From assembly GCA_026414565.1 (NCBI GenBank), contig JAOAIT010000009.1, forward strand, positions 310,001 through 374,000: a stretch of 64,000 nt of DNA. The letters run 5' to 3'. Origin of the DNA: Verrucomicrobiia bacterium. GTDB lineage: Bacteria > Verrucomicrobiota > Verrucomicrobiia > Limisphaerales > Fontisphaeraceae. A program made the position numbers and the translations under genes. The notes below the pieces were generated by a model. That model saw nothing but the letters and a program-made list of their open reading frames with translations. It was not told where the DNA came from and ran no database searches. This document shows positions 34,195 to 42,374 of this stretch, one piece after another. Positions within the stretch are counted from its first letter, which is position 1. The number at the start of each line of letters is the position of its first letter.

Positions 34195-36853
34195 GCGTTG
34201 GCGAAGGCGGGGAATGATTCAAGCGCGGGTCACGTGCCGGCAGCTCCAGGATAAACTCGCAATACTGGCCCGGTTCACTCTGCAGCCGGATGCGCCCGCC
34301 ATGTTGATGCATGATTTGATGGCAGATGTGCAGGCCCAATCCCAGGCCGGCACCAATTTCCTTGGTGGAAAAAAACGGCTCGAAAACCCGGTTTTGCAGC
34401 TCGGGCGGGATGCCGGGACCGTTGTCCCGCACGCTCAGAAACACCCGGCCGCCCTCCTGCCAGCCGCGCACCTGAATGTGTGGCGCCTGCGGCGGCGGGG
34501 TTTGCGAGCGCAAGGCGTCCAGGGAGTTTTGCAGCAAGTTGACCAGCACCTGCACCAACCGCACGCGATTGGCCCAGGCGGTGAGTTTCTCAGGCACATC
34601 CACCGTCATTTCCACGGTTCCCCGCCATTCATGGCTGAGAAAGCGCAGCGCCAGCTCGACGCACTGGCGGAGGGAGGTTTCATCGCTAACAGTGTCCCGC
34701 TCGTGCGCAAAGGGGCCCAGGTCGAGCACAATATTCTTCACGCGGTTGATGCCGTCCTCAATCTCCGTCAGCAACGTCTGCCAGGCGGCCCGGGTCTCGG
34801 GCGGCAACCCGGCCAGGCGCTGGCGCAGCGTGTACAATCCGGTGCGGGCGTAATTGAGGGGATTGTTGATCTCGTGAATGATGCCCGCGCTCATGCGGCC
34901 CAGCGCGGCCAGCTTTTCCGATTGCACCAACTGGGCCTCCGCCTCCTGCAACTGGCGATACGCCGCCTCCAGTTGCGCTTTCTGCCGCGCCAGTTCCCGG
35001 GCGTACAAATGGCCGGCCAGGAGGTTTTTCACGCGCAGATGCAGCTCCGTCAGGGAAAACGGCTTGGCCAGGAAATCCGTTGCGCCATCGCGCAGGGCAT
35101 CCAGCCGGGTTTGATGATCCCCGTGCGCGGTGAGGAAGATGATGGGCAAAATGCGTGTGGCGGGGTTTTCGCGCAATTCCCGGCAGACTTGCAGTCCGTC
35201 CTTTTCCGGCATCATGAAGTCCAGCAACAACAAATCGGGTTGCAGACGCAGAGCCATCTCCACCGCCTGCCGGCCATCCACCGCCTCGGCCACGCGATAA
35301 TGCGGACTAAGTTGGCGGCGGAGGAATTCCCGTAAATCCGGCTCGTCATCAGCCACCAGCAACAGCGGCTGGCTGCCCTCCGCCACCGGCGCAGGCGCGT
35401 TTTCAGAATCCGATACGTGATTCAGCGAGCTGAGCTCCGCCTGCCGGTTCAGGTTGCCGAGCCACTCCTCGGCCTTGGGTTCCTGGGGGTGGCGTCCGCC
35501 TGTATCCGCCGCTGCCAGGCTGGATTCCGTGGCGGGCAAAAACGGCAGGCGGACAGTAAAGGTGGTGCCCTGGCCCAGCCGGCTTTCCACCGCCACCGAG
35601 CCGCCCTGGACCTCCGTCAATTCCTTCACCAGGGCCAGACCGATGCCGGCCCCTTTGAACTTGCGCTGGCTGGACATGTCGGCCTGCCAGAAGCGGCTGA
35701 AAACGTTCGGCAAATCCTTCTCGGCAATGCCCACGCCGGTATCACGCACCTGCAGCACCAAATCGCGGTTCTCCCGCCGGGCCAACAACTCCACCCGCCC
35801 CCCCGTAGGCGTGAATTTCAGGGCGTTGAACTGCAGATTGAGCAGGATTTTCTCGAGCTTGTCCCGGTCCACCAGCACCCGTTGCAGCTCCGGCTCCACC
35901 ACCGTGACGAGTTGCAGGTTGCGGCGTTCCGCCAGATGACGGGCGGCGGCGGCCAGCCCCTCAAGAAAGGCGGGCAAATCCACGGCGTCACGTTTCACCG
36001 GCAGGGTGCCGGCGTCCAGCCGCACCAGCTCCAGCAGATCATTGATCAGTTTTAATAGTCGCAGGCCGTTAGCCCGCATCAGGGTGAGTGTCTGGCGCAG
36101 ATTGGGGTCCCCGCTCACCTCCGGGTGCTGCAGGACCTCCTCCAAAGCCCCCAGCATGATGGTGAGCGGAGTGCGCAGCTCATGGCTGATGTTGGCAAAA
36201 AATCGGCTCTTGTTTTCATCCAGTTCCAACAACTTGCGATTGTTCTCCTCGAGTTGTTTGCGGCTGAGATCCAGCTCGTAACGGTTGGCAAACTCCTTGA
36301 AGCGCAGCTCGCTCAGAAAATAACTGCCGGTGACAATGATGACTCCGGTTAGAGAGAGAAAATACATATTGTTGAAAAACATGCCGGTCTGGCGGTAGTC
36401 CCCATGTCCCAGGCAGGCCCCCAAATACATGATCAACACCATGCCCACCGCCACCAGGCTTTCGCGAAAGGTCCAGTGCAGCACAAAACCCAGCACCAGC
36501 ACCACCAGATTCAGGCCGGCGTAATATGGGGAGGCCGCACCCTCCGTGCGGTAGATCATGTAGGCAATCGAAAGCGTGGGCAGACTCAGTAAAATCAAGC
36601 CCCACAGTTTATACCGGCGCTGCCCGCCGGGCTTCAGCATGATGATTAGGAAGAGCAATATCAGGAAGGAACACGCACACCGAATTAAGGCAAACTCGAC
36701 CAGGTGTTGGGGATAGACAAACCAGTCCAGCAGAATGCCGAACGGCATGAGCACGATGCCCAGAATGCAGGCCACCTTGAAATTGTACACCGTGACCCCC
36801 CGCTCGTATTCTTCAAAGGCAGCGTGGATTTGTCTGGTATGCTCGTCCGGCAT
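34169..36853 (-). CDS. Six-helix membrane hybrid kinase with REC and second kinase, PhcS-PhcR-like fusion
   Basis: 894 residues. Six predicted membrane helices (about 25-45, 52-73, 82-100, 110-127, 132-149, 160-180), first kinase with H224 in 'NISHELRTPLTIML' and ATPase to about 438, receiver (495-612) with D545 in 'LLLLDFMMPEKDG' and K in 'LAKPFSLTEL', a coiled coil (615-645), and a second kinase with H660 in 'GIIHEINNPLNYAR' and ATPase motifs 'DNGPGIPPELQ' and 'GLGLGLHIC'. PhcS, LqsS and CqsS are six-helix sensor kinases; PhcR is a receiver joined to a kinase-like domain, so this chain reads as PhcS and PhcR fused. Four bases after the methyltransferase gene. No output domain. Confidence 0.78.
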   Translation of the reverse strand: MPDEHTRQIHAAFEEYERGVTVYNFKVACILGIVLMPFGILLDWFVYPQHLVEFALIRCACSFLILLFLIIMLKPGGQRRYKLWGLILLSLPTLSIAYMIYRTEGAASPYYAGLNLVVLVLGFVLHWTFRESLVAVGMVLIMYLGACLGHGDYRQTGMFFNNMYFLSLTGVIIVTGSYFLSELRFKEFANRYELDLSRKQLEENNRKLLELDENKSRFFANISHELRTPLTIMLGALEEVLQHPEVSGDPNLRQTLTLMRANGLRLLKLINDLLELVRLDAGTLPVKRDAVDLPAFLEGLAAAARHLAERRNLQLVTVVEPELQRVLVDRDKLEKILLNLQFNALKFTPTGGRVELLARRENRDLVLQVRDTGVGIAEKDLPNVFSRFWQADMSSQRKFKGAGIGLALVKELTEVQGGSVAVESRLGQGTTFTVRLPFLPATESSLAAADTGGRHPQEPKAEEWLGNLNRQAELSSLNHVSDSENAPAPVAEGSQPLLLVADDEPDLREFLRRQLSPHYRVAEAVDGRQAVEMALRLQPDLLLLDFMMPEKDGLQVCRELRENPATRILPIIFLTAHGDHQTRLDALRDGATDFLAKPFSLTELHLRVKNLLAGHLYARELARQKAQLEAAYRQLQEAEAQLVQSEKLAALGRMSAGIIHEINNPLNYARTGLYTLRQRLAGLPPETRAAWQTLLTEIEDGINRVKNIVLDLGPFAHERDTVSDETSLRQCVELALRFLSHEWRGTVEMTVDVPEKLTAWANRVRLVQVLVNLLQNSLDALRSQTPPPQAPHIQVRGWQEGGRVFLSVRDNGPGIPPELQNRVFEPFFSTKEIGAGLGLGLHICHQIMHQHGGRIRLQSEPGQYCEFILELPARDPRLNHSPPSPTHDLTPDHA

Positions 36854-36857
36854 GGCT

Positions 36858-38279
36858 TCAGGGGGCGGGCTTGCGCACCTCCAGCATCAGGTTGGTGCCG
36901 GTCAAATCGCTGACCACCCGCGCGGCTTCAGGCGGGGCGGCCGCCGGTTTGAGCGCCAGCATTTGTTTGGGATCGCGGTAAATCAGGCGCCAGTCCAACA
37001 GGTACTCCAGCATGTGCCGGAATGGCTGGCAGGGAAAAACGTTGGTGGCCACCAACAGCCCGCCGGGGGCCAGCCACTGGTAAAACAGATTCATCAACTG
37101 TTGGCAGGTGCGGTCCGGCAGATAGTCAAACAGCCCGGCGCAATAGACCAAATCATAGCCGCCGCCCGCCTCGGCGGCGCCGCTTTTGCCCGCCTCTTTG
37201 AGCAGGCTCATCACTGACTTCTTCACCAACTGCAGACGACATTGCCGTTGATGCTCCTGGCGGGCCTTTTCCAGCACCTGTTGGGCGTGTTGGATGGTCT
37301 CCTGATTGAAATCGAGCAGGGTGAACTCCGCCCAGTCACTCAAGGCGCTTTCCCGCAAAAAATTTTGGATCTCGTGCGCCGGCCCGCATCCAAGGTTGAA
37401 AATGCGGGCGCAGCGATGCTGGAGGGAAACGCGGGCCGTTTCCTGCACCAGTTTTTCGGTCAAAAAACGAATGCGGTTGCGGTGGGCCTGCGAGGGATAC
37501 TGGCGCAGCAGCCATACATTGACGGCCTGCGCATAGAGGGAAGGCCCCTCGTAGGGCGGGCGCATGATCATGTTCACCATCTCGTAGTCGCCCGCGTAGC
37601 CCAAAGGCTTGACGTAGGTGCGATGCCCGAAGGGCGAACACAAAAACAGGGGATGCAGCAGCCGGCGGCACAGGCTTTGGTGCGCCGGGTGTTCCTCGGG
37701 CGTGAGGCGCGCGGTGATTTCCTCAAAGCGCTCGTGCAACACATTGACCGACTGCACCACGGGCGCGTCCAAATTTTCGATGATGGCCTGCATCCGTTGC
37801 GCACGGGCCGCCGGCGGGAGCGATTTAAGCCCTAGTTCCACCTCCTCCAGCCAGAGGCGCAAATGGGTCAGAAGACTGTGCAAATCGCTGAGCACCACCT
37901 TGTATTCTGGGCGCAGCGCATAGAGTTTCTGCCATTGACGCAGGAATTCCTCAAAGTTGAGCGGTTGCTCCGCGCCGGTGGGGGGCACGGTGAGTTTGCC
38001 TTCAAACCAGTTCTCCGCCAGGGTCACTTCGCAGACCCAGGTGTTGCCGTTGTGCACGGCGCTGGTGACCACCGCCCGCCCGGCATTAAGCTCCTTGCCG
38101 TTGATGAACAGGCGCAGCGGATCCAGCACCTCAGACAATCGCAGCGTCAGATGCGGATCGCCTGTTTCAAACACCAGCCGCGTGCCCCCCAAATGCGATA
38201 CCGCCCCGCGAACCTCCTGCCCTTGGGCGGCGCGGCCGGCCACCTGCCAGGGTTCGACTGTTGTTGCTGTGGCACTCAT
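36858..38279 (-). CDS. PhcB-like SAM methyltransferase
   Basis: 473 residues. N-terminal beta-rich domain (about 15-100, possibly PilZ-like: weak), a helical middle (105-215), then 'KPLGYAGDYEMVNMIMRPPY' at about 224-243, which is the hallmark of proteins annotated as extracellular-factor (3-hydroxypalmitate methyl ester) biosynthesis enzymes, PhcB family. The Rossmann methyltransferase domain follows: motif I 'IFNLGCGPAHEIQNFL' (293-308), motif II 'LLDFNQETIQHAQQV', and 'DLVYCAGLFDYLPDRTCQQL'. PhcB methylates 3-hydroxy fatty acids to make the Ralstonia quorum signal. The kinase genes that follow at once support this. The substrate here is inferred. Confidence 0.68.
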   Translation of the reverse strand: MSATATTVEPWQVAGRAAQGQEVRGAVSHLGGTRLVFETGDPHLTLRLSEVLDPLRLFINGKELNAGRAVVTSAVHNGNTWVCEVTLAENWFEGKLTVPPTGAEQPLNFEEFLRQWQKLYALRPEYKVVLSDLHSLLTHLRLWLEEVELGLKSLPPAARAQRMQAIIENLDAPVVQSVNVLHERFEEITARLTPEEHPAHQSLCRRLLHPLFLCSPFGHRTYVKPLGYAGDYEMVNMIMRPPYEGPSLYAQAVNVWLLRQYPSQAHRNRIRFLTEKLVQETARVSLQHRCARIFNLGCGPAHEIQNFLRESALSDWAEFTLLDFNQETIQHAQQVLEKARQEHQRQCRLQLVKKSVMSLLKEAGKSGAAEAGGGYDLVYCAGLFDYLPDRTCQQLMNLFYQWLAPGGLLVATNVFPCQPFRHMLEYLLDWRLIYRDPKQMLALKPAAAPPEAARVVSDLTGTNLMLEVRKPAP

Positions 38280-38312
38280 AATCCCCCACGTCAGAACATG
38301 CAGGTGCTCAAT

Positions 38313-39506
38313 TCAAAACCGCCATTGGAAAGATAATACCACCGCATGACTGGTGAAATCATAGCGTCCATCGGCGTTTTGGCCGGCGGCGGAGACGGCA
38401 CTACCGCGCACCGTGTGCGGCGGACCATACCCAAATTGATAGGCCAAATCCAACCCGGCACGCTGGCCCCGCCAACTGGCGCCGAAGGTGATGAAATGTT
38501 TGTCCGTATCTGCCACCAGCGGATTGAAAAAGGCGTCCGGCATGCAGCTTTCATTAAAAATATATCCGGCGCTAAGGCTCCAGCCCTTGTCCAGGTAGCG
38601 CGTCACTCCCACTTCATAATACCAACTGGAACGCCAGTTCAAAACAAACGGCGGCAACGGAAAAGCCTGATCCAGGCTGACCTGGTTGACGCGGCTCCAT
38701 TCAGTGAAATCGGCATTGAATTCAAGATTCCATTTTTCTGTGGGGCGGTAGGAGATACCCATGACCACATTATGGGGAATGGGAAAACGCAGGCGCGCAT
38801 CCAGGTGGCTGTATATCGGAATCAAGTCTGTATAACCCTCATAGGCCATGGTGGTGCGGCTGCGGTAGGCTGCGCCCAACGCCAGTTTGGCATGGGGTTG
38901 CCACCGCCAGCCGGCGGTATATCCCACATCCTCGTCATCGCCCTTGAAGCGAAACACATCACCGACATCCACGGGAAACACCCCTTGCTTCAAGTCCACC
39001 CGGGAATAGTTAAACGTGGGCCCCGCCGCCACAGACATGCCGGGCAGCACTTCCACGGCGATGACCGGATGGGCGGTCATATATTTCATTTTACTTTCCA
39101 GTGCGATGCTGCGAAAACCGGTGTCCTGCGCCCACTTCAACCCCAGCCCGTAGGGCGAATAAACACCCAAGCCAAAAGTCACCGGCCACTTTTCCAGCCC
39201 ATAGGCTGCGAAAACCTGGGGCACCACATGCCACTTGCTCTGGTTTTCAAACCGACGCCCGTTGGCCTCAAAGCCGGGGGCCAGATAGATGTTGTAGCTG
39301 CCTACGCGCGCTTGCAGGCCTTTGAGCTGGGTCAGCCCTGCCGGGTTGTAATAAATGGCGGAGGGATTGTCCGCCGTGGCGGCAAACGCTTCGCCCCGGC
39401 CCGCGGCGAAGGCGTCCTGAGTGGAAAGCCGGAAACCAGCAGCCCAAACACCACTTGGAACAAGGACCATCGCCAGACATAAGCTGGAATAATGGCGTAG
39501 TTTCAT
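38313..39506 (-). CDS. FadL/OmpP1/TodX-family outer-membrane transporter
   Basis: 397 residues. Signal peptide (1-22, 'VLVPSGVWAAGFRLS'), then the FadL hallmark 'FAATADNPSAIYYNPAGLTQ' with the NPA box, many amphipathic strands, and a C-terminal aromatic residue ('VVLSFQWRF') as in outer-membrane barrels. FadL proteins pass long-chain fatty acids or other hydrophobic molecules through the outer membrane. It lies 33 bases upstream of the PhcB-like gene on the same strand, so it may be co-transcribed with the putative signalling operon and handle the fatty-acid-type signal. It is not the E. coli fadL orthologue by any test available here. Confidence 0.87.
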   Translation of the reverse strand: MKLRHYSSLCLAMVLVPSGVWAAGFRLSTQDAFAAGRGEAFAATADNPSAIYYNPAGLTQLKGLQARVGSYNIYLAPGFEANGRRFENQSKWHVVPQVFAAYGLEKWPVTFGLGVYSPYGLGLKWAQDTGFRSIALESKMKYMTAHPVIAVEVLPGMSVAAGPTFNYSRVDLKQGVFPVDVGDVFRFKGDDEDVGYTAGWRWQPHAKLALGAAYRSRTTMAYEGYTDLIPIYSHLDARLRFPIPHNVVMGISYRPTEKWNLEFNADFTEWSRVNQVSLDQAFPLPPFVLNWRSSWYYEVGVTRYLDKGWSLSAGYIFNESCMPDAFFNPLVADTDKHFITFGASWRGQRAGLDLAYQFGYGPPHTVRGSAVSAAGQNADGRYDFTSHAVVLSFQWRF

Positions 39507-39555
39507 CGGGGAGGAACTGTTTCATTTTTGCGGCTTTTTAGCAAGCCCAAGGGAG

Positions 39556-40812
39556 TCAACCCGGTGCGCTGGACAATCGCGGAAATTCATCGGTGTCCGG
39601 CCATTCCCTGACTTCTGCCGCCGCCCGGTGCAGCAGCCCGTCAATTTCTACGTCCGGCAGGCCTTCCTTTTCGCGCCGCTGGTTGAACAGGACAGCCCAG
39701 GCCATGCCCCGGCTGAGGTTGACCCAGAGCGTGAATGTGCCCGGCAAACTGCCGCTGTGCCAGAAATTGTAGCCGCGGGGGTCCCGGGTGGGGCGCACCA
39801 ACCAACCGCACCCATAATAAACCTCGTTCACTCCGCCGCCGGCCTCACGGGCCACTGGCGGGGCAGGAGGAGAGACCATCTCCTGCCACCATTGCGGTTG
39901 GAGCAGGGCGTTGTCCCGGCGCAGGAGTGCCGCCGACAGGCGCATCAAATCCACAGCCGACCCAATCCATCCGCCGTGGGCGTCCATGGCCTCCAGGCAA
40001 AAGGAGCCATAGGGGGCGGATACAGGCGAGCTGATGCCCGCAAACACGCTGGGGGCCGTGCGCTGGTCGGCCATGTAATAACGGGCTTCCGCCGGGTGGG
40101 CCTGGTCTATCAGTGAGCGTCCCAATCGCAGGGAATGCAGGCCCAGGGGAGCCAGCACATCGCGGCGCACCCAGGCCTCGTAAGGGTGGCGGGTGACGGC
40201 TTCAATGATGCGGCCCAGCACGCAATAACCGAAATTGGAATAGGCATAACGTGTGCCGGGATCAAAATCCAAAGGGCGTCCGAGCATGTAACGTATGATA
40301 TCCCTTGGACCGGGAGGCGAGGGGACTCTGCAAGCCTTGGCAATCGTCTCCGACATGAACATGGGATCACCACTTTGATCACGATCCCAGCCGCCCGTGT
40401 GCTGGAGCAATTGGCGGATGGTTATACGTTCCAGCCGGGGATCGCGGGTTTTCCCGGGCAGAGGCGCCAGACCCAGGCGTTCAAAGGCGGGTTCGTCCAA
40501 AGACAACCGCCCGGCTTGGGCCAGCCGCAGGATGGCCAGGGCGGTAATGGGCTTGGAGAGACTGGCCAGCCGAAACAACGTGGTAGGGCGGGCCGGGATT
40601 TGATCTTCGCGGTTGGCATAGCCGTAACCCTGCGCGTAAATCAGGCGTCCCTGTTGCAGGATCGCCAGCACCCCTCCGGGAATCTGCCGGGCGGCCATGA
40701 ATTGTTCCATGCAGCGGTCGAACGGGGCCAGGGGAGAAAGCCCCTCGCCTCGCACCCAGGCTGGCACACCCAGGGAGGCCAGCGTGGCGCACAGAAATTG
40801 ACGGCGCTTCAT
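39556..40812 (-). CDS. Exported serine hydrolase, beta-lactamase (class C-like) family
   Basis: 418 residues. The N-terminus 'MKRRQFLCATLASLGVPAWV' looks like a Tat signal (twin arginine then hydrophobic core). The penicillin-binding fold is shown by 'FRLASLSKPITALAILRLA' with the SxxK serine, 'YAYSNFGYCVLGRIIE' with the YxN motif, and 'NFWHSGSLPGTFTLW' in the position of the HxG box. Members include esterases, D-amino acid peptidases and beta-lactamases; the substrate is unknown. The frame is open back to 40932, but ATG 40812 starts a proper signal peptide. It lies 49 bases upstream of the fadL-like gene on the same strand. Confidence 0.83.
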   Translation of the reverse strand: MKRRQFLCATLASLGVPAWVRGEGLSPLAPFDRCMEQFMAARQIPGGVLAILQQGRLIYAQGYGYANREDQIPARPTTLFRLASLSKPITALAILRLAQAGRLSLDEPAFERLGLAPLPGKTRDPRLERITIRQLLQHTGGWDRDQSGDPMFMSETIAKACRVPSPPGPRDIIRYMLGRPLDFDPGTRYAYSNFGYCVLGRIIEAVTRHPYEAWVRRDVLAPLGLHSLRLGRSLIDQAHPAEARYYMADQRTAPSVFAGISSPVSAPYGSFCLEAMDAHGGWIGSAVDLMRLSAALLRRDNALLQPQWWQEMVSPPAPPVAREAGGGVNEVYYGCGWLVRPTRDPRGYNFWHSGSLPGTFTLWVNLSRGMAWAVLFNQRREKEGLPDVEIDGLLHRAAAEVREWPDTDEFPRLSSAPG

Positions 40813-40894
40813 GCCCCCTCCCGCCGGGGACGGTTTGGGTGAACGTTTGGGGAGATTGGAAGCACCCATACAAAAAAATGAACAATTAATAAAA

Positions 40895-40900
40895 ATTATA
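40895..40900 (-). promoter_or_regulatory. Possible -10 element upstream of the serine hydrolase
   Basis: On the minus strand the sequence TATAAT lies in the very AT-rich 129-base gap between the hydrolase and the FtsB-like gene. No convincing -35 hexamer is seen 16-18 bases upstream, so this is only a weak promoter candidate. Confidence 0.25.
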
Positions 40901-40941
40901 TTTTCTTTTTTCAGGAAAGGCATTAAAAACATCGCAGCCCA

Positions 40942-41247
40942 ATGAACGCTAATGTAGGCATTTGGGGCGCATTAACCCGCTTAATGATGTGGTTGTTCGT
41001 CGTGGCCGTGGGGGCTGCGGTGGCGATCACTTATCATCCTTTGCTCAAACAAAATGAGCGCATGCGGGCCGTTATTTTCCAACTGGATCAACAAATCCAG
41101 CAGGAGGAGGCCGAGCAAAAACGGATGCGCGCCGCCATCGAGGCCATGACCAAGGATCCGGCCACCGTGGAGCGACTGGTGCGGGAGAGGCTGGGTTATG
41201 CCAGGCCCGGCGAGACGGTGATTCGCTTTGAGGAAGCCAATCGCTAA
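40942..41247 (+). CDS. FtsB/DivIC-type septum formation initiator
   Basis: 101 residues: one membrane helix (about 13-33), a coiled coil ('LLKQNERMRAVIFQLDQQIQ' onward to about 65) and a C-terminal segment 'VERLVRERLGYARPGETVIR', which is the conserved end of FtsB/DivIC proteins ('E..AREkLgmv.pGE.vi'). In the family it joins FtsL/FtsQ at the division site. It is a lone gene, divergent from the hydrolase, and its last 4 bases overlap the convergent SRPBCC gene. Assignment is by topology and the C-terminal motif. Confidence 0.8.
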   Translation: MNANVGIWGALTRLMMWLFVVAVGAAVAITYHPLLKQNERMRAVIFQLDQQIQQEEAEQKRMRAAIEAMTKDPATVERLVRERLGYARPGETVIRFEEANR

Positions 41248-41729
41248 GCCCGCTGCTCGGCTTGCTCGTCCGGCATCGGCAGGGAGGAACTTCCAAAGAT
41301 TTGGGCAATGATCTGCTGCCGGTAGCTGAATATTTTTTCCAAATCCCGGCGTACCCACAAGGGATGAAGCAGCCAGCCGCCCCACACGGCATAAGTCACC
41401 TCGTCCACCAGCCGCGTGGAGGTGCCCTCCGCGTAAAAACGATGCTCGTGGCGCCACAAGCGGTAAGGCCCCCGGCGCTGTTCGTCCACGAAACGATGCG
41501 GCGGCTCCCAGACGGTGATCTCACTTTGCCAGCGCAAAGGGAAGCCGTGTAGTTTTAATTGATAATCAATCCTCAACCCCGCCCGCATTTCCAAATCGGT
41601 GGAAAGAATGGAGAAATGCAGCCAGGGCGGGGTGATGCGCTCGAGGTTGCGGGCATCGGCAAAGAAGGGAAAGACCTCCGGTAGCGGCCGCGACACCGTC
41701 TGTTCCACCTGGAGCTGGTAGGTTTTCAT
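41244..41729 (-). CDS. SRPBCC-family (cyclase/dehydrase-like) protein
   Basis: 161 residues of the START-like helix-grip fold: N-terminal strand 'LQVEQTVSRPLPEVFPFFAD', helix, 'ARNLERITPPWLHFSIL', 'IDYQLKLHGFPLRWQSEITV' and C-terminal helix starting 'VRRDLEKIFSYRQQIIAQIF'. This pattern is the CyaY-unrelated 'ligand-binding SRPBCC' group often annotated as cyclase/dehydrase (COG4276). The ligand is unknown. It lies 25 bases downstream of the MarR gene on the same strand, so both are likely one operon. The frame is open far upstream into marR, but ATG 41729 gives the standard start. Confidence 0.78.
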   Translation of the reverse strand: MKTYQLQVEQTVSRPLPEVFPFFADARNLERITPPWLHFSILSTDLEMRAGLRIDYQLKLHGFPLRWQSEITVWEPPHRFVDEQRRGPYRLWRHEHRFYAEGTSTRLVDEVTYAVWGGWLLHPLWVRRDLEKIFSYRQQIIAQIFGSSSLPMPDEQAEQRA

Positions 41730-41754
41730 GCACTGGGGTTCTCGCTCTTGGGCT

Positions 41755-42306
41755 TCATGGGGAACCTGTGCTGGACTGAGCAGAGGACATCTCCCGCTTC
41801 TCCTCGGCCGTTTCCTGGGCCGTAAGAGCGGCCGGCGACAACTGGGCTGCACGGCGGCAGGCATCCGCCACCTTTTCCAACTCAGCCAGGAATTTTTCCC
41901 GGTCCGTTTCCGGCAGCGAGGACAGCACTTCCGCCTGCAGGGCCAGGGCCACCCGGCGCGCCTTGAGGAATTGACGACGGCCGGGGGGCAATAGGCGCAC
42001 GCGGCGGGCGCGGCGATCCGTGGCTTCGGGGCGGCGCTCAATCCACCCACAATTTTCCATGCGGCGCAAAAGGGAGGCAATGGTGTTGGGATCGCTGCTC
42101 ATGGCCAGCACCAGGTCACTTTGCCGCATCCCCGCGCGCCCGCCTTCATAGAGCGTGCGCAGGGCGGTGTATTGATCCGGAGTCAGCCCCAACACCGCAC
42201 ACCGGCGACGGAAGGCCTGATTCAGGCTGAACCAGGCACGGCGCAAAAGAATGGGCAGCCGCCGCGGGGGCGGTTTCTCTGCTTTGGTCGGGCAATTATT
42301 ACGCAC
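41755..42306 (-). CDS. MarR-family transcriptional regulator
   Basis: 183 residues starting at GTG. The winged helix-turn-helix is clear: 'LGLTPDQYTALRTLYEGGRA', 'RQSDLVLAMSSDPNTIASLL' (recognition helix), and the wing 'GWIERRPEATDRRARRVRLL' with the conserved DxRxRR element. The C-terminus is a dimerisation helix plus a poorly conserved tail rich in Ala, Ser and Glu. MarR proteins normally repress their own operon and a divergent gene. The 9-bp inverted repeat that covers this start codon (42294-42317) is a natural operator. It is divergent from a PQQ-like gene 68 bases away. Confidence 0.88.
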   Translation of the reverse strand: MRNNCPTKAEKPPPRRLPILLRRAWFSLNQAFRRRCAVLGLTPDQYTALRTLYEGGRAGMRQSDLVLAMSSDPNTIASLLRRMENCGWIERRPEATDRRARRVRLLPPGRRQFLKARRVALALQAEVLSSLPETDREKFLAELEKVADACRRAAQLSPAALTAQETAEEKREMSSAQSSTGSP

Positions 42307-42317
42307 AGGTAATAATT
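42294..42317. promoter_or_regulatory. Candidate MarR operator over its own start codon
   Basis: AATTATTAC, spacer GCACAG, GTAATAATT: perfect 9-bp inverted repeat with a 6-base spacer. The regulator's GTG start (plus-strand CAC, 42304-42306) is inside the spacer. A second weaker repeat, TTGCG/CGCAA (42320-42324 and 42336-42340), follows. Position in the MarR/PQQ-protein divergent gap and the AT-rich symmetry in a GC-rich genome fit a dimeric repressor site. Confidence 0.6.
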
Positions 42318-42374
42318 ATTTGCGGATGCGCGAAACGCAATACATTATTCGATACTAAAATATAGAAAAGAAGT

